DNA of 64,000 bases, taken from the NCBI RefSeq assembly GCF_016924655.1, contig NZ_JAFFJU010000001.1:434001-498000 (forward strand). Direction: 5' to 3'. Both the position numbers and the translations under genes were made by a program. This DNA comes from Sphingomonas arenae. Its GTDB lineage: Bacteria > Pseudomonadota > Alphaproteobacteria > Sphingomonadales > Sphingomonadaceae. The notes under the pieces were generated by a model. It searched no databases and had not been told where the DNA came from. It worked only from the letters and a program-made list of their open reading frames with translations. Below, piece by piece: positions 38,277 to 47,496 of this stretch. Position 1 is the stretch's first letter, and every line of letters begins with the position of its first letter.

Positions 38277-38984
38277 TTAGTCCCGAAGCGCCTTCAACTC
38301 CGCGGCGAGGGCATCGAGGTTGGCATCGGTCGGACCGTCGAGACCGCCGGGCACGTCCACCTGGACGAGGTCGGCGTCGGCGACGATCACTGCCCGCCCC
38401 TCCCCTAGACGGCAGCGGGCGACGAACCGGTCCTCGCTGATCGTGCAGGGGGACCCCTGCTCCGCCGACAGGGTGCCGGGCGAGGCGGCGAGAATGTTGG
38501 TGCCACCAAGGGTGCGCTCGACCGGTCCGTCGGGCTCCGGCCCGTTGAGCGTCAGGCCCCAATGATCAAGGAGGCCGGTGTCGGGAAACTCAAAGGGAGG
38601 CCGGCGGCGATCGCCGAGGGAGAGGCTGCTTTCCCAGCTGAGGCGAGGGTCGGCGAGCAGCAGCAGGCGTCCGCCGGAGCGGATCCACTGATCGAGCGCG
38701 ACCAGGCGCTCGGCGGTCAGCGCCTGCGGCTGGATGGCGAGCAGGAGGCCGCCGGGAGCAAGCTGCTCCGGTCCGTCCACCAGCGTCACGCGGTAATCGC
38801 GCTCGAGCCGCTGCATCGCGGGGTGCGGCGGGGCGTCGAGGCGGAAGCCCTCGGCCAAGGCGAGCGGGAGGGAGGTGAGGAGTGCCAGGTCGGCCTTGGT
38901 GGTATCGCTGGGCGGCGTGCGGGCAGGTTCTTCCCGGCATCCGAGGACCAGCAGCGCGACGAGCGCCGCGACGAGCGACTTCAC
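38277..38984 (-). CDS. Putative lipoprotein, GldG/DUF4350-like
   Basis: A 235-residue predicted lipoprotein: MKSLVAALVALLVLGC is a short signal with a lipobox cysteine near residue 16. The mature part contains LDQWIRSGGRLLLLADPRLSWES and RCRLGEGRAVIVADADLVQ, which resemble the GldG-like/DUF4350 domain found in uncharacterised ABC-transport-associated proteins. The start is a GTG at 38984 overlapping the stop of a small membrane protein gene (GTGA). No transporter subunits are next to it. The family suggestion is by eye and tentative. Confidence 0.65.
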   Translation of the reverse strand: MKSLVAALVALLVLGCREEPARTPPSDTTKADLALLTSLPLALAEGFRLDAPPHPAMQRLERDYRVTLVDGPEQLAPGGLLLAIQPQALTAERLVALDQWIRSGGRLLLLADPRLSWESSLSLGDRRRPPFEFPDTGLLDHWGLTLNGPEPDGPVERTLGGTNILAASPGTLSAEQGSPCTISEDRFVARCRLGEGRAVIVADADLVQVDVPGGLDGPTDANLDALAAELKALRD

Positions 38985-39211
38985 GGGGTGCTCTTGCCTG
39001 CCGGCTCCGCCTCGTTTTCGCTCTGTCCGGGCGCGACCCCCAGCTCCGCCAGCGGCTCGTTCGGCTCGGCGGCGTTCACGGCTTCGTTGCTGGGAGCGGG
39101 GTCTCCGTTGCGGCTGATCGCGGCGAACAGCATCACGAAGAGGAAGACGAAGGCGAGGCCCGTCAGTCCGATCCGGATGCGCTGCATGGAGTTCAAGCGT
39201 TCGTTTCCCAC
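38981..39211 (-). CDS. Small bitopic membrane protein
   Basis: A protein of up to 76 residues with one membrane helix (IGLTGLAFVFLFVMLFAAIS) and an acidic Pro/Ala/Glu-rich tail. The frame opens with a GTG at 39211; an ATG at 39187 would remove eight residues, and neither has a strong ribosome site. It is coupled to the downstream lipoprotein gene. No named family is recognised. Confidence 0.6.
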   Translation of the reverse strand: MGNERLNSMQRIRIGLTGLAFVFLFVMLFAAISRNGDPAPSNEAVNAAEPNEPLAELGVAPGQSENEAEPAGKSTP

Positions 39212-39311
39212 CCCCGTGAGCGCCTAAGCCTACCCCGATGGGCGAGCATTGCAATGAGGTTCGTCGAGAAACCATTGACGGCTCGCTCCGCACTCGCAAA
39301 GGGGCCTTTCC

Positions 39312-39710
39312 ATGAACCGCACCCTCCCCCTGCTCACGCTCGTCGCGGCTGCCGCTCTTGCCGGCTGCGACCAAGGCGACCACACCATCGTCCAGAAGGG
39401 TCCCAAGGACACCATGGCGAACGAGCTCGCGGCCGCGCCGCCGGTCGAGCTCCCTCCCTCCATCGCGGCTTCCAAGACGTATCGCTGCAAGGACAACAGC
39501 CTGGTCTACATCGACTGGCTGGAGAAGAACGGCCAGCCCGCGGGCGCCAACTTCCGGTCCGAGCGGACGGGAACGCCGACCTCGCTCAAGCCGGGCGCGG
39601 ATGGCGCGGCGCCGTTCACCGCCGAGGGCTACAGCCTGTCGGGCGACAAGGCGGCGTCCACGGTCGAGCTGACCCGGCCGGGCAAGGGCGCGCAGAGCTG
39701 CAAGGCCTGA
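39312..39710 (+). CDS. Small lipoprotein, possibly MliC-like
   Basis: A 132-residue predicted lipoprotein with signal MNRTLPLLTLVAAAALAGC (lipobox Leu-Ala-Gly-Cys, Cys19). The mature part has YRCKDNSLVYIDWL and a C-terminal cysteine near residue 130, which recalls the fold of membrane-bound lysozyme inhibitors (MliC: YxC...beta strands...C). The match is weak, so function is only suggested. It is a single-gene unit ending at a strong terminator 25 bases downstream. Confidence 0.72.
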   Translation: MNRTLPLLTLVAAAALAGCDQGDHTIVQKGPKDTMANELAAAPPVELPPSIAASKTYRCKDNSLVYIDWLEKNGQPAGANFRSERTGTPTSLKPGADGAAPFTAEGYSLSGDKAASTVELTRPGKGAQSCKA

Positions 39711-39734
39711 GCTTCCACCTTTCGACTTCACCAA

Positions 39735-39761
39735 CCCCCGGTTTCGGCCGGGGGTTTTTTT
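39735..39761 (+). terminator. Rho-independent terminator
   Basis: CCCCCGG and CCGGGGG pair around TTTCGG, followed by seven T. It ends the lipoprotein transcript just before purL. Confidence 0.92.
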
Positions 39762-39789
39762 ATGCCCCCCGCGCGGCTAGTGCGCGCGC

Positions 39790-42045
39790 ATGTCCGAGAT
39801 CACCCCGCAGATCGTCGCCGACCACGGCCTCTCCGAAGACGAATACCAACGCCTGCTGCACGCGCTGGGGCGGGAGCCGAACCTGGTGGAGCTCGGCATC
39901 TTCTCGGTCATGTGGTCGGAGCATTGCTCGTACAAGAGCAGCCGCATTCACCTGAAGAAGCTGCCGACGCAGGCGCCGTGGGTGATCTGCGGGCCTGGCG
40001 AGAATGCGGGCGTGATCGACATAGGCGACGGCGACGCGGCCATCTTCAAGATGGAGAGCCACAACCACCCGAGCTACATCGAGCCGTACCAGGGTGCGGC
40101 GACCGGCGTCGGCGGCATCCTGCGCGACGTGTTCACCATGGGCGCGCGGCCGGTCGCGAACCTGAATGCGCTGCGCTTCGGCGACCCCGAGCACCCCAAG
40201 ATGCGGCACCTGATCAGCGGCGTGGTCGCGGGCATCGGCGGCTACGGCAATTGCGTGGGCGTGCCGACCGTCGGCGGCGAGGTGAACTTCGATCCGGCCT
40301 ACAACGGCAACATCCTGGTCAACGCGATGACGGTCGGCGTCGCGAAGACCGACAAGATCTTCTACTCGGCGGCAGCGGGTGTCGGGAACCCGGTGGTCTA
40401 TGTCGGCTCCAAGACCGGCCGCGACGGCATCCATGGCGCGACCATGGCGAGCGCGGACTTCGGCGAGGACAGCGAGGAGAAGCGGCCTACCGTCCAGGTC
40501 GGCGATCCATTCACCGAAAAGCTGCTGATCGAGGCCTGCCTTGAGTTGATGGCGTCGGACGCGATCGTCGCCATCCAGGACATGGGCGCGGCGGGCCTCA
40601 CCTCCTCCTCGGTAGAGATGGCGAGCAAGGGCGGCGTGGGCATCAAGCTGATCATGGACCAGGTGCCCTGCCGCGAGGAGGGCATGACACCCTACGAGAT
40701 GATGCTCTCCGAGAGCCAGGAGCGCATGCTGATGGTCCTGAAGCCCGGCCGCGAGGCCGAGGCCGAGGCGATCTTCCGCAAGTGGGAGCTGGACTTCGCG
40801 GTGATCGGCGAGGTGACCGACACCGGGCGCATGGAGCTGATGTGGAAGGGCGAGAAGGTCGCCGACATTCCGCTGGGGCCCCTGGCGGACGAAGCCCCGC
40901 TCTACGACCGGCCGCACATGAGCCGTGAGGAGTATAAGGCGTGGGCGCAGGTTAAGCCGCTCGGCGAGGTGCCGGAAAGCACGGACATCGCCGCGGACCT
41001 CCTGAAGCTGATGGGCTCGCCGCACCTCGCCAGCCGGCGGTGGATCTACGAGCAATATGACCAGCAGGTCGGCGGCGACACGGTGCAGCGCCCCGGCGGC
41101 GACGCGGCGGTAATGCGGGTGCATGGGACCGACAAGGCGCTGGCGATGGCGACCGACTGCACGCCGCGCTATTGCTATGCCGACCCGTACGACGGCGGAA
41201 AGCAGGCCGTCGCCGAAGTCTACCGCAATCTGTGTGCGGTGGGCGCGACGCCGCTGGCAATCACCAACTGCCTGAATTTCGGCAACCCCCAACGGCCGGA
41301 GATCATGGCGCAGATCGTCGGCTGCCTGGAGGGAATGGCGGACGCCTGCCGGGCGCTCGATTTCCCTATCGTGAGCGGGAACGTCAGCCTTTACAACGAG
41401 AGCAAGGCCACGGGCGGCGGAAGCGCGATCCTGCCGACGCCGGCGATCGGCGGGGTGGGGCTGCTGAAGGACTGGCGGAAGAGCGCGACGATTGGGTTCA
41501 AGGCTGAGGGTGAGCACATCTGGCTTCTGGGGGGACGCAAAGATCGAGGTCACCTCGGTCAATCATTGTGGTTACGTGAGGTACGCGGGTTAGACAGCGG
41601 TGAACCGCCCGTCGTCGATCTAGAGCGCGAGCGAGCGGCCGCGGAGCTCGTCCACTGGGCAATCAGGAACGATCTTGTAACCGCTGTGCACGACGTTTCT
41701 GACGGCGGATTTCTCGTGACGATCGCTGAGATGGCCTTGGCCGGGAATATCGGCGCCGTGGTAGATCCCGACTGGTCATTAGGCTCCCCTGTCACCGCCG
41801 CCATGTTTGGCGAAGAACAAAGCCGTTTTGTGATCACAGTTGCGGACGGCAACGACCACCGGGTCATGGAAGAGGCTGAGCGACGCGGCATTGAATTCGT
41901 CTGGCTCGGGATATGCGGTGGCGATAACGTGGCGATTGGCGACTACAATGAACCGCAATTCGGCGCCGTGAGCCTCACCGACCTCCGCGCTGCGCATGAG
42001 GGGTTCTTCCCTAGACTGATGGGCGGCGAGCACCCGGTCGCCTGA
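39790..42045 (+). CDS. purL: Phosphoribosylformylglycinamidine synthase subunit PurL (small-type)
   Basis: PurL makes formylglycinamidine ribonucleotide in purine synthesis, with PurQ and PurS as partners. The 751-residue protein shows [52 protein letters not shown] and, in the second half, [14 protein letters not shown] and [14 protein letters not shown]. From about residue 575 (base 41515) the codon use changes sharply: TTA, CTA, GTA, ATA, CGA, TCA, AGA and AGG appear, while the first 570 codons are strongly GC-ended. The reading frame and C-terminal domain ([30 protein letters not shown]) remain intact, so it is probably functional but mosaic. Confidence 0.95.
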   Translation: MSEITPQIVADHGLSEDEYQRLLHALGREPNLVELGIFSVMWSEHCSYKSSRIHLKKLPTQAPWVICGPGENAGVIDIGDGDAAIFKMESHNHPSYIEPYQGAATGVGGILRDVFTMGARPVANLNALRFGDPEHPKMRHLISGVVAGIGGYGNCVGVPTVGGEVNFDPAYNGNILVNAMTVGVAKTDKIFYSAAAGVGNPVVYVGSKTGRDGIHGATMASADFGEDSEEKRPTVQVGDPFTEKLLIEACLELMASDAIVAIQDMGAAGLTSSSVEMASKGGVGIKLIMDQVPCREEGMTPYEMMLSESQERMLMVLKPGREAEAEAIFRKWELDFAVIGEVTDTGRMELMWKGEKVADIPLGPLADEAPLYDRPHMSREEYKAWAQVKPLGEVPESTDIAADLLKLMGSPHLASRRWIYEQYDQQVGGDTVQRPGGDAAVMRVHGTDKALAMATDCTPRYCYADPYDGGKQAVAEVYRNLCAVGATPLAITNCLNFGNPQRPEIMAQIVGCLEGMADACRALDFPIVSGNVSLYNESKATGGGSAILPTPAIGGVGLLKDWRKSATIGFKAEGEHIWLLGGRKDRGHLGQSLWLREVRGLDSGEPPVVDLERERAAAELVHWAIRNDLVTAVHDVSDGGFLVTIAEMALAGNIGAVVDPDWSLGSPVTAAMFGEEQSRFVITVADGNDHRVMEEAERRGIEFVWLGICGGDNVAIGDYNEPQFGAVSLTDLRAAHEGFFPRLMGGEHPVA

Positions 42046-42049
42046 TCCT

Positions 42050-42147
42050 TCACCGTCGTCCCCGCGTAGGCGGGGATCCACTCCGTGACCTGTTGGCGCT
42101 TCGGTAGGTCAGGGGATGGACTCCCGCCTGCGCGGGAGTGACGGTGA
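42050..42147. repeat. REP-like inverted repeat pair downstream of purL
   Basis: Two palindromic modules face each other: CCGTCGTCCCCGCGTAGGCG...ATCCA on the left and TGGACTCCCGCCTGCGCGGG...ACGGTG on the right; the arms are about 30 bases long and nearly complementary. An inner GACCT/AGGTC pair lies in the spacer. The type matches the repeat at 24,021-24,121. Confidence 0.8.
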
Positions 42148-42220
42148 CCTTCATGGTTGTCCGGCCTACGCACATCCCCCTACTTGCGAACGCCTCGCAT
42201 TATCGACTACACCGATCTCC

Positions 42221-42415
42221 ATGATCGTTTGTGTCTGCAATGCGATTCGCGAGGAAGACCTCCGGCGGGAGGCGCGCAAGGGAGCGACTAGCCCGGGACG
42301 CGCCTATGCTCAGCTGGGCTGCAAGGCCAAGTGTGGATCGTGCCTGCCGTTCGCGCGCCAGATCATCGACGAGGAGCTGGAAGCGCTGTCCGAAGCGACC
42401 TCCGCCGCAGCCTGA
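42221..42415 (+). CDS. bfd: Bacterioferritin-associated ferredoxin
   Basis: Bfd is a small [2Fe-2S] protein that gives electrons to bacterioferritin so that stored iron can be released. The 64-residue protein starts MIVCVCNAIREED and has the four ligand cysteines Cys4, Cys6, Cys38 and Cys41 (KCGSC), the standard Bfd pattern. The ATG at 42221 is chosen because it starts the conserved domain; the frame open upstream only translates the repeat. bfr follows 80 bases later. Confidence 0.93.
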   Translation: MIVCVCNAIREEDLRREARKGATSPGRAYAQLGCKAKCGSCLPFARQIIDEELEALSEATSAAA

Positions 42416-42495
42416 TTTCTGCCCTTCTTGCGAGTTGTTAGCGCTTCGTTCCGGCGCGCCGCTGCGATAGAAGCGCGGCAACGAAAGGAACGCAC

Positions 42496-42975
42496 ATGAA
42501 GGGCGACCCCAAGGTCATCGAGCTTCTGAACGAGGCGCTCAAGGCCGAGCTGACCGCGATCAACCAATACTGGCTGCACTACCGGATGCTGGAGCATTGG
42601 GGCGTCCACAAGCTCGCCGACTATGAGCGGCACGAGTCCATCGACGAGATGAAGCATGCGGACCGCTTTGCGGAGCGTATCCTGTTTCTCGATGGCCTGC
42701 CGAACTTCCAGGCGCTCGGCCGGCTGCGGGTCGGCGAGACGGTCGAGGAGATCCTGCGCGCCGATCTGGAAGCCGAATACGAAGCGTGCAAGATGTACCG
42801 GGACGCGGTGCAATATTGCGAGAGCGTCCGCGACTATGTCAGCCGTGACCTGTTCGCCGAAGTCCTGCGGGACGAGGAAGGGCATGTCGATTTCCTCGAG
42901 ACCCAGTTCGAGATGATCGAGCGCATGGGGCTGCCCAATTATATCCAGCTGCACAGCAAGGCGGCTGAGGCCTGA
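42496..42975 (+). CDS. bfr: Bacterioferritin
   Basis: Bacterioferritin stores iron in a 24-subunit shell with haem between subunits. In this 159-residue protein all ferroxidase ligands are seen: Glu18, Glu51, His54, Glu94, Glu127 and His130, and the haem ligand Met52. A ribosome site AAAGGA is placed before the ATG. The bfd-bfr order is common. The stop codon is followed in the same frame by the next gene's open frame without another stop. Confidence 0.97.
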   Translation: MKGDPKVIELLNEALKAELTAINQYWLHYRMLEHWGVHKLADYERHESIDEMKHADRFAERILFLDGLPNFQALGRLRVGETVEEILRADLEAEYEACKMYRDAVQYCESVRDYVSRDLFAEVLRDEEGHVDFLETQFEMIERMGLPNYIQLHSKAAEA

Positions 42976-43002
42976 CCGAACGGCCGCAGGGCAGACTCCG
43001 GC

Positions 43003-44268
43003 TTGCCTTGCGCGGCACGGGAAGGATCGATCATCGACGCTGACCAGAACCGCATCGCCTCGCTCGACGTGATCCGGGGAGTGGCGGTGATGGGCATCCT
43101 GGTCGCGAACATGCCGGGCTTCGCCCTGCCCGCCCCCGCCTACTTCAGCCCGCTGGCCTCGGGCGGTACCGGCCAGGCCGACCTGACCGCCTGGTTTGCG
43201 ACCTTTGTCCTGATCGAGGGCAAAATGCGCGGCCTGTTCACCTTCCTGTTCGGGGCCTCCATGCTGCTGGTCGTCGAGCGGGCGGAGGCAGCGGGCAGAA
43301 GCGGAGCGGCAGTTCACTTTTCGCGGATGGCGGTTCTGCTGCTGATCGGCCTTGCCCACCGCTACTTCGTCTGGTGGGGCGACATCCTGGCTCACTATGC
43401 GCTGGTCGGGGCCATCGCCTACCTCTTCACCCGGCTGGATGCGCGGCAGCTGCTTGCCGCGGGGCTGGTCGCGCTCGGGGCGACGCTCGCCTGGAATGCC
43501 CTGACGTGGAGCACGCTGCTGTGGGCGGGAGCGCGCTCGACCCCGGCGCAGGTGGAGACATGGAACAACTTCGCCTGGGCCTTCGGCGTGCCGCCGCGAG
43601 AATGGACGGAGAGCGAACTGCTCGCCATGCGCGGCGAGTGGTGGGACCAGGTCCGGTGGCGCTGGGCGTACCTGGAGAGCGAGTGGAGCTTCCTGAAGTC
43701 GGTCGGTAGCGAGACGCTGGCGGCGATGCTGCTGGGCATGGCGGCGTTCCGGTCCGGTTTCCTGACGGGCGAGTGGTCGCGGGAGAGCTACCGCCGGTTC
43801 GCACTCTGGGCGCTGGCGGTCACCTTTGCGGCTTACGTCCTGCTGGGGCTGAACAGCCTGCGGCACGGCTTCGACCAGCGCTGGGTGTTCTTCGACTCCA
43901 TCGTGGCGACCGTGCCGTTCCGGGTCCTGGGCGCGGCCGGCTATTCGGCGCTGATCATCCTCCTGCTTCGTCCCGGAGGCTGGCTGACGGAGCGCATGGG
44001 GGCGGTCGGACGCGCGGCGTTCAGCAACTATCTGGGAACGTCGCTGATCGTGACCGGCATCTTCTACGGCTGGGGTCTGGGGCTGTTCGGGAGCCTGAGC
44101 CGCGCCCAGCTGTACGCCGTGCCGCCACTGGTGTGGCTGCTGATGGTGACGTGGTCGAAGCCGTGGCTGGACCGGTATCGCTACGGGCCGCTGGAGTGGC
44201 TGTGGCGGAGCCTGTCGCGAGCGCGGCTGGAGCCGTTGCGCCGGGCCGCCGCGTCCGGATCGACCTAG
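43003..44268 (+). CDS. DUF418 family membrane protein
   Basis: A protein of about 420 residues with eight to ten membrane helices. It has the N-terminal motif RIASLDVIRGVAVMGILVANM and a C-terminal DUF418-type block (MGAVGRAAFSNYLGTSLIVTGI, FYGWGLGLFG), like YeiB. Function is unknown in the family. No ATG or GTG lies before the conserved N-terminus: the only standard candidate is the TTG at 43003, with a weak ribosome site. The frame is the same as bfr with only its TGA in between. The stop codon shares CTAG with the stop of the converging Hpt gene. Confidence 0.82.
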   Translation: MPCAAREGSIIDADQNRIASLDVIRGVAVMGILVANMPGFALPAPAYFSPLASGGTGQADLTAWFATFVLIEGKMRGLFTFLFGASMLLVVERAEAAGRSGAAVHFSRMAVLLLIGLAHRYFVWWGDILAHYALVGAIAYLFTRLDARQLLAAGLVALGATLAWNALTWSTLLWAGARSTPAQVETWNNFAWAFGVPPREWTESELLAMRGEWWDQVRWRWAYLESEWSFLKSVGSETLAAMLLGMAAFRSGFLTGEWSRESYRRFALWALAVTFAAYVLLGLNSLRHGFDQRWVFFDSIVATVPFRVLGAAGYSALIILLLRPGGWLTERMGAVGRAAFSNYLGTSLIVTGIFYGWGLGLFGSLSRAQLYAVPPLVWLLMVTWSKPWLDRYRYGPLEWLWRSLSRARLEPLRRAAASGST

Positions 44269-44705
44269 ATCCGGCCGAAGTCCTGGTTGGCGGCCCGGCG
44301 CCCGAAACCGCTCGGCGCCTGACGCGTGAGCAGCGGATTGGTGGCGCGGTCGAACAGCTCGATCGTCTGGCTGAACAGTCGGCGGAGCTGCACGACTTCC
44401 GGTACCAGTTCGTCGGGAAAGCGGCGGGTCTCCACGCACAGGCGGGCGGTCGATTCGATCACCTCTGCGACCTTGGCCAGCGGCTCCGCCCCGAACTGCC
44501 GCGCTTCACCCTTGATGGTGTGGGCGGGAATGACCAGCGCGACGGTATTCTCTTCGCGCATGGCCTGTTCGATCTGGGCGACCGACTTGGTCCCATCCTC
44601 CCGGAAATAGCCGAGAATCCGGATGAAGCCCGGTCCGAGCTCCGCCCGTGCACGTTCGAAGTGCACCCAGTCGACGATATCCGCGTCGCCCTCTTCCAAC
44701 GTCAC
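44265..44705 (-). CDS. Hpt domain protein
   Basis: A 146-residue histidine phosphotransfer protein. The phospho-accepting histidine is in IPAHTIKGEARQFGAEPLA (about residue 62), the standard HxxKG motif, within a four-helix arrangement. It has no kinase or receiver domain of its own, so it must relay phosphate between partners encoded elsewhere. No two-component gene is next to it; der lies upstream on the same strand, 54 bases away. Confidence 0.85.
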   Translation of the reverse strand: MTLEEGDADIVDWVHFERARAELGPGFIRILGYFREDGTKSVAQIEQAMREENTVALVIPAHTIKGEARQFGAEPLAKVAEVIESTARLCVETRRFPDELVPEVVQLRRLFSQTIELFDRATNPLLTRQAPSGFGRRAANQDFGRI

Positions 44706-44759
44706 TGCCTCCGGTCATGCATGCCGGGCGGGTGTACGAGGCAAAGGGTAAAGACGCGG

Positions 44760-46112
44760 TTATTTTTCCCTGTCGGAATGGAAGGGATTCTTCGGCGCGC
44801 GCATCGTCATCCGCAGCGGAATGGCTCCCAGCTTCAGGTCGCGACGCATGCTGTTGAGCAGGTAGCGCCGGTAGCTTTCGGGCAATTGGTCCACGCGGGT
44901 CCCGAAGACGACGAAGGATGGCGGGCGGGATTTCACCTGCGTGATGTAGCGCAGCTTGATGCGCTTGCCGCCAGGTGCGGGCGGCGGGTTGGCCTCGACC
45001 GCGCGTTCGAACCAGCGGTTGAGCTCGCCGGTTGACACGCGGCGGCTCCAAGCGTCGCGGAGCTCGAAGGCGGCGCCGAGCAGCTGGTCGATGCCCTTGC
45101 CGGTGATGGCCGAGACCGTCAGCACGGGCACGCCCTTGAGCTGCGACAGACCCTCTTCGAGCGCCGCCTTGACCCCGTTGAAGAGCGAGGAGGCGTGTTC
45201 CGCGACGTCCCACTTGTTGAGGGCGATCACCAGCGCGCGGCCTTCCTCGACGACTTGGTCGGCGATGCGCAGGTCCTGGGATTCGAGGCCGCGGGTGGCG
45301 TCGAGCAGGAGAACGACGACTTCGGCATAGTCGATGGCGCGGCGGGTATCCTGGGTGGATAACCATTCGAGCTTGTCGTCGACCTTGGCGCGCTTGCGCA
45401 GGCCCGCCGTGTCGACCAGCCGCACCGGGCGGCCTTCCCATTCCCATTCGAGGCTGATGCTGTCGCGGGTGATGCCGGCCTCTGGACCGGTGATCATCCG
45501 CTCTTCGCCGAGCATGCGGTTGACCAGCGTCGACTTGCCGGCGTTCGGGCGGCCGACGATGGCGAGCTTGAGCGGGCCCTCGCCGGGCTCGTCCGCTTCC
45601 TCCTCGAGTTCGTCCCGTTCGACGAAGGGGCGGAGGGACTCGAACAGGTCGACGACCCCCTCGCCATGTTCGGCGCTGATCGCCAGCGGTTCGCCGAAGC
45701 CGAGCGAGAAGGCTTCCAGGCGGCCCTGCTCGCCCTGGCGGCCTTCGGCCTTGTTGGCGGCGACGATGACCGGCGTGTCCTCGGCGCGGAGCCAGCGGGC
45801 GATCTCCTCGTCGAGCGGCGTCACGCCTTCGCGGGCGTCGATCAGGAAGAGCGCGACGTCCGCCTCCCGCACCGCGGCCTCGGTCTGCTTGCGCATGCGG
45901 CCGGGGAGGCTGGCGGGATCTTCGTCCTCGAAGCCGGCGGTGTCCATCACCCGGAACTCGAGGCCGAGCAGCTTGCCATCCCCTTCCCGGCGGTCGCGGG
46001 TCACGCCGGGGCGGTCGTCAACCAGCGCGAGGCGCTTGCCAACGAGGCGGTTGAACAGCGTGGACTTGCCCACGTTGGGGCGGCCCACGATGGCGACGGT
46101 CGGAAGAGGCAT
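44760..46112 (-). CDS. der: Ribosome assembly GTPase Der (EngA)
   Basis: Der is an essential GTPase with two G domains needed for 50S subunit maturation. The 450-residue protein has P-loops VAIVGRPNVGKSTLFNRL near residue 6 and LAIVGRPNAGKSTLVNRM near 186, NKxD motifs VAANKAEG and ALNKWDV, and the C-terminal KH-like domain with RIKLRYITQVKSRPPSFVVF. It is the last gene of a yfgM-bamB-der unit. Confidence 0.97.
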   Translation of the reverse strand: MPLPTVAIVGRPNVGKSTLFNRLVGKRLALVDDRPGVTRDRREGDGKLLGLEFRVMDTAGFEDEDPASLPGRMRKQTEAAVREADVALFLIDAREGVTPLDEEIARWLRAEDTPVIVAANKAEGRQGEQGRLEAFSLGFGEPLAISAEHGEGVVDLFESLRPFVERDELEEEADEPGEGPLKLAIVGRPNAGKSTLVNRMLGEERMITGPEAGITRDSISLEWEWEGRPVRLVDTAGLRKRAKVDDKLEWLSTQDTRRAIDYAEVVVLLLDATRGLESQDLRIADQVVEEGRALVIALNKWDVAEHASSLFNGVKAALEEGLSQLKGVPVLTVSAITGKGIDQLLGAAFELRDAWSRRVSTGELNRWFERAVEANPPPAPGGKRIKLRYITQVKSRPPSFVVFGTRVDQLPESYRRYLLNSMRRDLKLGAIPLRMTMRAPKNPFHSDREK

Positions 46113-46154
46113 GGCGGCGCCCCTATCAGGAGGACGCCGCCAATGCGAGCGAGC

Positions 46155-47474
46155 TTAGCGGAAGGCGTGCAGGCGGCCGCGGTCGTCGAGGATGTACAAG
46201 GTCGAGTTGGCGACGGCCGGGGAGAGGCTGACGCCGGCGCCGACATTGGTCTGCGACTGGAAGGACCCGGTGTTGGGATCGACGTTGATCAGCACGCCGT
46301 TCGAGCCGGCGACGATCAGCCGGTCACCCGCCAGGACCGGGCCGACATAGCTGATCGGGCCGCGCTTGCCCTTCGGGTTCTCGAAGGCGGGCAGCTGGTT
46401 GATCCAGCGGACCTTGCCCGTGTCCCGCTCGATCGCGACGAGCTTGGCATCGTCGGTCACCACGAACACCCACTGGCCCGCGACCCATGGGGTCGAAATG
46501 CCGGCGATGTTGAGTTCCCAGATACGCTGGCCGCTGATGAGATCGAGCGCCACCATGCGGCCGCCCTGGCCGACGGCGAAGACCTGGCCGTTGTCGATCA
46601 CCGGGCTGGCATCGATGTCAGACAGGTTGGCGACGCTGGTCCGGATGCTGGTGCGCTGGAGGGCGTCCTGCCACACGAGGCGGCCATTCTCGTAGCGGTA
46701 GGCGTTGAGCTCTCCGCTGGAGAAGCCGGCGACCACCGTGCCCTGGCCGATGGCCGGGGCGCCCGTGCCGAACACGCCCGCGATCTCCAGCGCGGCGGCG
46801 GCGGACCAGTTGGTGGTCCCGTCACTGGTCTTGAGCGAGTAGAGCTGGTTGTCCTGGCTCATCACGTAGAGCGTGTCGGCCGAGATGCTGGGCGCACCGC
46901 GCAGGGGGCCGCCGGGACGGACCTGCCAGACGATGCCGCCGTTGGTCGCGTCCAGCGCCGCGACGAAGCCGAGGCCGTTTGTCGCGAAGACCCGGCCGTC
47001 GGCCACGGACACGCCGCCGCCGTAAAGCGAGGCCGAGTTGCCCTTCTCCGCGCCGAACTGGGTCGCCCAGACCTGCTGCCCGGTCTGCGCATTGAAGGCG
47101 CGAACCGTGGCGGAGGTGTCGATGGTGAAAACGCGGTTGCCGGCGACGACCGGAGGCGAGGCCAGTCGCGCGTCGGGCGTGTTGCCCTGCCCCGCCTGGA
47201 TCGAGAAGGCGGTGCCGAGCGAGGTTCCGAGCGCGAGGTGGCCCGCGGCCTTTGAAGGACTGCCACCCGGCTGACCCCAGTCCGTGTTCGCGGTTGCCGG
47301 AGGGAGCGTGAAGGGCAAGGCTGCAGTTGCGGGATCAACGGCGATCTCGAGCTCCGTGTTCAGCACGGACACCCGATCGCCCACCACTGGGGTCTTGGGC
47401 CGCGACTTGTTGAACGGATTGCACCCCGCGACCAGCACGGCGGCGACCACAATCCCGACGACCTTGTTGTTCAT
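46155..47474 (-). CDS. bamB: Outer-membrane assembly lipoprotein BamB (PQQ-like beta-propeller)
   Basis: BamB assists BamA in inserting beta-barrel proteins into the outer membrane. The 439-residue protein has a lipoprotein signal ending AAVLVAGC (Cys18) and PQQ/YWTD-like propeller blades such as VRAFNAQTGQQVWATQFG, VAALDATNGGIVWQVRPGG and MVALDLISGQRIWELN. It is followed by der 42 bases away and preceded by the YfgM-like gene, the same order as in E. coli. Confidence 0.93.
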   Translation of the reverse strand: MNNKVVGIVVAAVLVAGCNPFNKSRPKTPVVGDRVSVLNTELEIAVDPATAALPFTLPPATANTDWGQPGGSPSKAAGHLALGTSLGTAFSIQAGQGNTPDARLASPPVVAGNRVFTIDTSATVRAFNAQTGQQVWATQFGAEKGNSASLYGGGVSVADGRVFATNGLGFVAALDATNGGIVWQVRPGGPLRGAPSISADTLYVMSQDNQLYSLKTSDGTTNWSAAAALEIAGVFGTGAPAIGQGTVVAGFSSGELNAYRYENGRLVWQDALQRTSIRTSVANLSDIDASPVIDNGQVFAVGQGGRMVALDLISGQRIWELNIAGISTPWVAGQWVFVVTDDAKLVAIERDTGKVRWINQLPAFENPKGKRGPISYVGPVLAGDRLIVAGSNGVLINVDPNTGSFQSQTNVGAGVSLSPAVANSTLYILDDRGRLHAFR

Positions 47475-47496
47475 GCTTTTGTGTGTCCCTGAAAGA

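Noticed and set aside
39760-41562. 600-codon minus-strand frame opposite purL
   Set aside because: Antisense shadow; composition typical of a mirrored GC-rich gene.
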